Positions 7,112-11,104 of a stretch of 11,104 nucleotides of DNA are shown piece after piece. This DNA is from an uncultured Eggerthella sp. (GTDB lineage: Bacteria > Actinomycetota > Coriobacteriia > Coriobacteriales > Eggerthellaceae). Position 1 is the stretch's first letter, and every line of letters begins with the position of its first letter. The stretch lies in the NCBI GenBank assembly GCA_900544455.1, contig UQVJ01000059.1, positions 1-11,104 on the forward strand, given 5' to 3'. Below the pieces are notes generated by a model that was given only the letters and a program-made list of their open reading frames with translations, made no database searches and was not told the origin of the DNA. The translations under genes were made by a program, and so were the position numbers.

Positions 7112-9783
7112 GAGAGCCTCTTTTCGCAGTAGCGGACCGGACAATACGTACATGAAGATTCGCAGAGAGGATTGGGGGCAATATTGCCTTCCAGAAGATC
7201 GGCAATGCGCTTGCCCACTTCTTGTTCGACCATGTCAAGATACGATTCAAAGTTCATGTTCACGCCACAAGCACTCCGCGCAAACCCCGTAACATCAAGC
7301 AGGGACGAATCAAACGAACCGGCAATGGACCCAGCCGGCTCTTGAGCCCTATAGCTCAGGTACAAGGCGCCGACAGGGCGCGCAGAATCAATAATGCGGC
7401 GCAGCGCCTGCGCATAAACAAGCGTCTGGATCTTAGGCGGAATATGGAACTCCTCCTGTTCGTCGGGATCGAACCCCGCATCATGCCCCAAAACGCCACC
7501 TTTATAGTCAATCACCGCATAATGACCGTGCTCGGCATCGATATCAACCCTGTCAACGCGGCCCATGAGGCGCACGCCCGCATAATCAACGCCTTCGCCA
7601 GGCTCAATTGACAGCTCAAACTGCCAAGGGGTAAATCGGGGCAGCATACGAGCTTGAACGTTAAGATTGCCAATCAACGTTTGCTTCAATCGATTCGCCT
7701 GAGCATGCTCCGCGGACGAAAGAGGAAGGTAGCGCACACCTTCAGCTTGCACCTGCTTGGCAAGCTCTTCATCGAATACGCGACTCAAGCAAAGTTGAGC
7801 CTGTTCCAGATTTCCAGGAGTAACGCGTTTGGCGGAGATATCTTGCTCCAGACAACGGTAGAACGATTCCCAAACCGAATGCACGAAAACGCCTTGCTCC
7901 AAAGGCCCGAACAATTCGTCGGGCGCTTCAGGGCGCAAACGCCTTGCCGTATACCAGCGATATGGGCAATTCACGTATTCCTCTATCGCAGAGGGAGAAA
8001 GCACAACGGTAGCTGGATCGTCGGGGGCCCGAAACAGAGAAAGCAACGGTTTGGAAGATTCGCCCACGATGCCTGGCGCAAAAGCCGGTATCACGATGGA
8101 ATCGGGCTTTTCGCCACCCGCCTGGTAATTCGACGCGTAAGTGTTGCGCGAACCGCCTTCATCGCGGGTGGCAACAACATCATGCAGGTGCTGAGGTATT
8201 CCGAAGCTGTCAAGCTCCTCATCCCCCTCCCGCAGGCACTCGCAGAACTCGTCAAGCACAAAAGAAGGGTATACATCTTCGTCGCCGCCAGCATTCAACA
8301 CGCGCTCACACGCAAAGTACCTTGTTGCACACCCCTTCACGCGCTCAAAAGCAAAACGCGCATCCTGCAGAGAATGGCGAGGCACCTGAATACCGAGCTT
8401 CTCTTCAAGCGTAACCAATGCATTATGCGATTCACCTGCAGAAATGTAGCGCGCATCCAAATCGCAACGAACGACAACGTCGAAACGGCTCTGCACAGAA
8501 AGCGAAGATGCTTGCGAAGCGTCCAACACCACAACCCTATTGCCGCCAGAGCCGCACGTGCGTGAAACGTCAACTGCAAGCGAAGACAACGCAAACGCGA
8601 ACGCCTCGGGGCCTATCTCCCAACGACGGGCGGCTTCGTACACACCGCGCAAGGCCACAATGGCAATTTGCTGCTCGAAAACGGAAGCCGCATCAAGCCC
8701 GCGCAGCTCTTCCGACAGGTCGATGAATCTGTCGAGCAAAAGCGAAGCATCGGCATCGGCCACCAATTCCTCGAACAAATCGTAGGTTTCCGTGACCAGA
8801 TGCATCATGGCCTGAAGTTCTTCGAAAGAAAGCGCCCTGTCTCCACGAACCGAAGCATCGATTTTGGCAGCAGCCTGAACAGAAATGCCGGAAAAAGGAG
8901 ACGACGCGAAATCCATCAAAGCGCGCGGATCGTGACGATCGCCAAGAATGAACTCACGAATTGCAAGGTAGGCACGACCAAAATGCGTTTCCGCAAAAGG
9001 CTTTCGCGCCCGAAGAACGCATTCGCATCCGTGAGCAGAAAGCGCTTCGGACAGCGTTTCATACACCGAACAAGGGCGCGAAGTAACCACTAAGACGCTC
9101 CCTGCCCTCCCTTTAGCAGACAACGCTTCGCAAGCCTGGCGAACATAGCTGGATATGAGCGCGTTTTCCGCGGATGGGCCTGAAGCAAAAAGGAACTGAG
9201 GCTGCACGCCTTCCGTCAAACCGGTGATGCAACCAGCACCATCGCCAAGGGCGGCACAGGGTATCCCTGCCCTTTCAGTGAACTGGGCAAAGCATGGAGG
9301 CAGCTCCACCCCTTCAGCCAGCGTAAAGGAAATTTCCCAGTTGACACCCAAAAGCGCATTAAGGGCATCGCCCTGTTCGATAAATCCGCGTCGCAGCAGA
9401 GCAGCCCGATACGGCTCCACTAAAGCAAGAATGCTGCGTTCTTGCGCCGAAAGAGCAGCTGGCGGATTGCAGACTACCGCTTCAAGGGCGTCAAAGCCAA
9501 TTGCCTCAGAAAAGAAACGACACACAAGAGCAATACCACCATCGGTAAGCTCAAGCGCCCCAGCCCCAGAGGATTGCTCGAGCAAAGAGCGAACGGCAAA
9601 AGAACGGTCAAGCGAAGAGACCAGTGTACGGCCATCGCCATACAGCTCCCAAGCATCAGCAAGCCATGCGGCAAGCGTGGTTGCCTCAACACCGAAGCAA
9701 GCGCCCTGACCCTTAGCAGCAAGCTGCTTCCTGTACGAAAGAGCTTGATCGTGGGTGTTGAAGATAACTACATTCCTTGTCAC
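7108..9783 (-). CDS. addB: AddB-like PD-(D/E)XK nuclease subunit with inactive helicase-like region
   Basis: An 891-residue partner of AddA. The N-terminal half is a diverged helicase-like region with no Walker A (no GxxGxGKT in the first 60 residues), so it probably recognises DNA without ATP hydrolysis, much as RecC does. The C-terminal nuclease is complete: LSPSAIEEYVNCPYRWY (595-611), GVFVHSVWESF with His635, GRVDRVD with Asp744, VIDYKGG with Asp759/Lys761, and Gln786. Four cysteines expected to bind a 4Fe-4S cluster bracket the nuclease: Cys606, and near the end Cys878, Cys881 and Cys886. At 891 residues it is shorter than Bacillus AddB (about 1160). The start is GTG 9783, with GAGGA seven bases upstream; an ATG at 9790 is out of frame. 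It ends in a 4-base GTGA overlap with addA, which argues for an equimolar complex. The symbol is by domain order and context; 'exonuclease V gamma-like' is an alternative name. Confidence 0.88.
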   Translation of the reverse strand: MTRNVVIFNTHDQALSYRKQLAAKGQGACFGVEATTLAAWLADAWELYGDGRTLVSSLDRSFAVRSLLEQSSGAGALELTDGGIALVCRFFSEAIGFDALEAVVCNPPAALSAQERSILALVEPYRAALLRRGFIEQGDALNALLGVNWEISFTLAEGVELPPCFAQFTERAGIPCAALGDGAGCITGLTEGVQPQFLFASGPSAENALISSYVRQACEALSAKGRAGSVLVVTSRPCSVYETLSEALSAHGCECVLRARKPFAETHFGRAYLAIREFILGDRHDPRALMDFASSPFSGISVQAAAKIDASVRGDRALSFEELQAMMHLVTETYDLFEELVADADASLLLDRFIDLSEELRGLDAASVFEQQIAIVALRGVYEAARRWEIGPEAFAFALSSLAVDVSRTCGSGGNRVVVLDASQASSLSVQSRFDVVVRCDLDARYISAGESHNALVTLEEKLGIQVPRHSLQDARFAFERVKGCATRYFACERVLNAGGDEDVYPSFVLDEFCECLREGDEELDSFGIPQHLHDVVATRDEGGSRNTYASNYQAGGEKPDSIVIPAFAPGIVGESSKPLLSLFRAPDDPATVVLSPSAIEEYVNCPYRWYTARRLRPEAPDELFGPLEQGVFVHSVWESFYRCLEQDISAKRVTPGNLEQAQLCLSRVFDEELAKQVQAEGVRYLPLSSAEHAQANRLKQTLIGNLNVQARMLPRFTPWQFELSIEPGEGVDYAGVRLMGRVDRVDIDAEHGHYAVIDYKGGVLGHDAGFDPDEQEEFHIPPKIQTLVYAQALRRIIDSARPVGALYLSYRAQEPAGSIAGSFDSSLLDVTGFARSACGVNMNFESYLDMVEQEVGKRIADLLEGNIAPNPLCESSCTYCPVRYCEKRLS

Positions 9784-9814
9784 TGAACATTCCTCTATAT
9801 TTGGTGGCCATTGT

Positions 9815-9848
9815 GGGTTTTCGAATACTGCAACACGTTGTGTGTCAA
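9815..9848 (-). promoter_or_regulatory. candidate sigma-70-type promoter for the addB-addA-rarA run
   Basis: On the minus strand a perfect TTGACA (-35) lies at 9843-9848 and a weaker TATTCG (-10) at 9822-9827, with a 15-bp spacer that is shorter than ideal. This would start transcription near 9815, giving a leader of about 30 bases before the GTG at 9783. The -35 match is strong and correctly placed upstream of the first gene of the run. The -10 is only partial, so its exact position is uncertain. Confidence 0.4.
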
Positions 9849-9850
9849 GA

Positions 9851-9879
9851 CTTTTTCTTTATCACGATATACCTATACT
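9851..9879 (+). promoter_or_regulatory. promoter of the 6S RNA-like gene
   Basis: TATACT at 9874-9879 matches the -10 consensus at five of six positions. A weak T-rich -35 region (CTTTTT, 9851-9856) lies 17 bp upstream. Transcription would then begin at about A9886, which is exactly the first base of the pairing closing stem of the RNA described next. This agreement between promoter and structure supports both calls. It is divergent from the addB promoter, and the two -35 regions nearly touch. Confidence 0.5.
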
Positions 9880-9885
9880 GAAGTT

Positions 9886-10045
9886 AGCCGATCCCGTGTC
9901 TGCGATGGACCGATGACATTTAATTGGGAGCCTCAGATTGCGTGTGGAATGGAGATTCGCATCTGTTGATGCGAAAGCCAGGAACCAAGCTGCGGGCACC
10001 CACCTAGCTAGGTGGGTTCATCCAATTAGCGGGGTCGGTTTTTCT
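9886..10045 (+). ncRNA. ssrS: 6S RNA-like regulatory RNA (RNA polymerase-binding)
   Basis: This stretch of about 160 bases has the layout of 6S RNA, which binds the housekeeping RNA polymerase holoenzyme by imitating an open promoter. The 5' end (9886-9896) pairs with 10030-10040 in an 11-bp closing stem with two G-U pairs. After a symmetrical 7/7 internal loop, 9904-9909 pairs with 10017-10022. A central bubble follows: its 5' strand is 9910-9929, and its 3' strand carries a 7-bp hairpin with an AGCU loop (9999-10016, a perfect 18-base palindrome). The inner stem is interrupted: GCC 9930-9932 with GGC 9995-9997, CAG 9934-9936 with CUG 9990-9992, UUG 9938-9940 with CAA 9986-9988. It is capped by an 8-bp hairpin (9956-9963 with 9968-9975). 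A T-tract (10039-10043) follows the closing stem and could terminate transcription. No credible protein fits here. The identification is from manual folding and resemblance to the 6S family; another structured RNA is the main alternative. Confidence 0.72.
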
Positions 10046-10081
10046 ATGCCAAAATTCGCTGTCTTCACCAGCAATTGCTCC

Positions 10082-10105
10082 GAAAACCTGCTTCTTTTGG
10101 AAGCA
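10082..10105 (-). terminator. weak candidate terminator for the upstream minus-strand gene pair
   Basis: Read on the minus strand, TGCTTC (10100-10105) and GAAGCA (10089-10094) form a 6-bp stem with a 5-base loop, followed by GGTTTTC (10082-10088). It lies about 50 bases after the stop of the small gene at 10155, between that gene and the convergent 6S-like RNA. The stem is short and the T-run has only four bases, so efficiency is doubtful. Confidence 0.35.
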
Positions 10106-10154
10106 CAAACCCCAAGGTCAACCTTTACCCGCAGATCAACCTCGGGGCGAATGC

Positions 10155-10403
10155 TTAATGAACCGCGCCGTAAACATAGCCCCATCCATGAGAAGAGAGC
10201 GATGAATTTATCTGGCCGCAAAGACGATCTCGGGTGTAGAGACCAGGAGGCAACAGGTTAAGAACCTCCATGAGCTCGCTGTTGAGTCCGTAAGCCTCAC
10301 CCTCCAACACCACTTCAAGCCTCATATAATCCTCACGGCCGATAAACAGCCTGTCGATAAATTCCTGGAGCACACCGTAGTCGGAGCTTTTTTCTCGTGC
10401 CAC
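10155..10403 (-). CDS. small conserved-looking protein of unknown function
   Basis: An 82-residue soluble protein with no signal peptide or membrane segment. The start is GTG 10403, with GAGGG four bases upstream (10408-10412). The sequence has the balanced composition of a real folded protein: an N-terminal probable helix (residues 9-34, LQEFIDRLFIGREDYMRLEVVL), a second helix (39-50), then a motif-like stretch LLPPGLYTRDRLCGQINSSLSSHGW (50-74) ending in GYVYGAVH. The family is not recognised. The LPPG-YTR-RL-QINS-L-HGWG pattern suggests a compact domain that could bind nucleic acid or a partner, but that is only an impression. It begins 40 bases after the stop of the methyltransferase-like gene on the same strand and is probably co-transcribed with it. 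Other-frame readings of this stretch lack ribosome binding sites and protein-like composition. Confidence 0.72.
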   Translation of the reverse strand: MAREKSSDYGVLQEFIDRLFIGREDYMRLEVVLEGEAYGLNSELMEVLNLLPPGLYTRDRLCGQINSSLSSHGWGYVYGAVH

Positions 10404-10443
10404 GCTTCCCTCTTTCTATAGCAATAACGCAAGCAACAGAACG

Positions 10444-11104
10444 CTACTGCGGCGCCACAACATCGCCGCCACCAACCGTTGCAAGTAAAGCGCCCGTATA
10501 AGCCGGGGTGGCGGCACCCGATGCTCGAAGGAATTGAACTCCCTGAGCACGAAGGCGTACTGCAAGCTCTACCACTGCATCGGCAGTGGGGTACGGGTTT
10601 TCGTCGGTAGGCTCAAACTGGCGCCTGTCTTTGCGGCGAACCGAAGCATCCACGAGCAGGGGCTTATCCGTAGCCGAAGCCATCTCCTTGGCAAAGCCAA
10701 CCAAAACATGCGCAGGGGCATCTGAGACTATGCCGATAACATCAGCGCCATACTCGTCACACAAGGCAACTCCCTCGGACAAGGTACGGCAACCAGGAAA
10801 CATGCCTTCCCCATTCGGCGCCAAGCTGATAAACACAGGGCCATCGTATACCGCACGAGCACCCATAAGCGCACACTGGGCGTCATCAAGGCTCTTGAAT
10901 CCTGTGAGATACAGCGCATCAAAGGGGTACTGGGTCAGTGCCAAAACGGCATCGTGATACTGTTTCTTAGACTGCTTAAGGGAAACGGCGGAAGTTGGGT
11001 CGAGCGGCAAGCCGGTAGGGCCAATTGCCGCAATAAGATGCTGCGGAGAGAACTGGGCTGCGGTTTCATAGGCGATGCGCGCCATATCGTCAGAGCGCCC
11101 CTCG
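10444..11104 (-). CDS. homocysteine S-methyltransferase-fold protein, 3' part, zinc ligands absent
   Basis: The frame is open to the window edge, so the true start is beyond 11104; the ATG at 11085 is probably internal because EGRSDD- reads in frame before it. The visible 219 residues match the second half of the Hcy S-methyltransferase domain (MetH N-terminal module, MmuM, YitJ). Numbered from that ATG: AAIGPTGLPLDP (19-30), FDALYLTGFKSLDDAQCAL (55-73), PVFISLAPNGEGMFPGCRTLSEGVALCDEYGADVIGI (83-119), DKPLLVDASV (140-149), and GVQFLRASGAATPAYTGALL (182-201). The family normally binds zinc by a Cys in the G(V/I)NC motif and a Cys pair in GGCCG(T/S)TP. Here these read GIVSD (118-122) and RASGAATP (187-194), with no cysteine at any of the three sites. 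Methyl transfer to homocysteine by the usual zinc-thiolate route therefore looks impossible, and the true activity is unknown. The frame is intact, so this is not obvious decay. Confidence 0.8.
   Translation of the reverse strand, partial: EGRSDDMARIAYETAAQFSPQHLIAAIGPTGLPLDPTSAVSLKQSKKQYHDAVLALTQYPFDALYLTGFKSLDDAQCALMGARAVYDGPVFISLAPNGEGMFPGCRTLSEGVALCDEYGADVIGIVSDAPAHVLVGFAKEMASATDKPLLVDASVRRKDRRQFEPTDENPYPTADAVVELAVRLRAQGVQFLRASGAATPAYTGALLATVGGGDVVAPQ

Noticed and set aside
7112..7153. Longer addA start at ATG 7153
   Set aside because: It would overlap addB by 46 bases and lacks a clear ribosome binding site, while GTG 7111 has one and gives the standard 4-base overlap.
7654..8565. A 303-residue plus-strand open frame opposite addB
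   Set aside because: It is fully antisense to the well-supported addB frame, has Arg/His/Gln-rich shadow composition, no ribosome binding site and no recognisable motif.
9999..10016. Perfect 18-base palindrome as a stand-alone operator or terminator
   Set aside because: No T-run follows it directly, and it fits better as the 3'-side hairpin within the central bubble of the 6S-like RNA.
10018..10221. A 67-residue minus-strand frame overlapping the end of the small gene
   Set aside because: It overlaps the better frame at 10155-10403, has no ribosome binding site and reads through the terminator-like hairpin region.
9938..10261. A 107-residue plus-strand frame over the 6S-like RNA and the small gene
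   Set aside because: It has no ribosome binding site, its composition is random-looking, and it conflicts with the RNA structure and with the minus-strand small gene.
1..11104. CRISPR arrays, tRNA or rRNA genes, insertion sequences
   Set aside because: Nothing with regular spaced repeats, cloverleaf-like sequence, rRNA-like sequence or transposase motifs was seen on either strand.

Overview
The window looks like a chromosomal segment of a mid-GC actinobacterium, most likely class Coriobacteriia (Eggerthellaceae-like). That placement is an inference from protein character and gene order, not from a marker gene. Nearly all genes lie on the minus strand. From right to left they are: the 3' part of a homocysteine S-methyltransferase-fold gene (10444-11104, cut by the window edge), a small conserved-looking protein (10155-10403), a 371-base stretch without a protein gene that holds a 6S RNA-like gene on the plus strand (about 9886-10045), and then a compact minus-strand run of five genes: addB, addA, rarA, a DUF948-like membrane-anchored coiled-coil protein, and an AI-2E family transporter.

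addB (GTG start at 9783) and addA (GTG start at 7111) share a 4-base GTGA overlap and encode a RecBCD-type helicase-nuclease for double-strand-break repair. addA keeps all superfamily 1 helicase motifs and a RecB-type nuclease. addB lacks a Walker A but keeps the nuclease residues and the Fe-S cysteines. rarA follows 60 bases later and encodes the AAA+ fork-maintenance ATPase, so break resection and stalled-fork handling are probably co-transcribed. The last two genes are membrane proteins joined to the run by short gaps (42 and 19 bases). They look like operon passengers rather than repair factors.

The far left (1-284) holds a plus-strand open reading frame with a good ribosome binding site and a clear signal peptide. 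It stops after 87 residues, and its last codons are the antisense of the transporter's 3' end. It looks like the beginning of a longer surface protein cut off at a rearrangement junction. The base composition there is visibly more AT-rich than in the rest.

The most interesting element is the unannotated RNA between addB and the small gene. It has a -10 box, a perfectly pairing 11-bp closing stem between its 5' and 3' ends, a large central bubble with a small hairpin on its 3' side, an interrupted inner stem with an 8-bp apical hairpin, and a U-tract at the end. This is the architecture of 6S RNA, the RNA polymerase-binding regulator. The second point of interest is that the homocysteine S-methyltransferase-like protein lacks all three expected zinc-binding cysteines.
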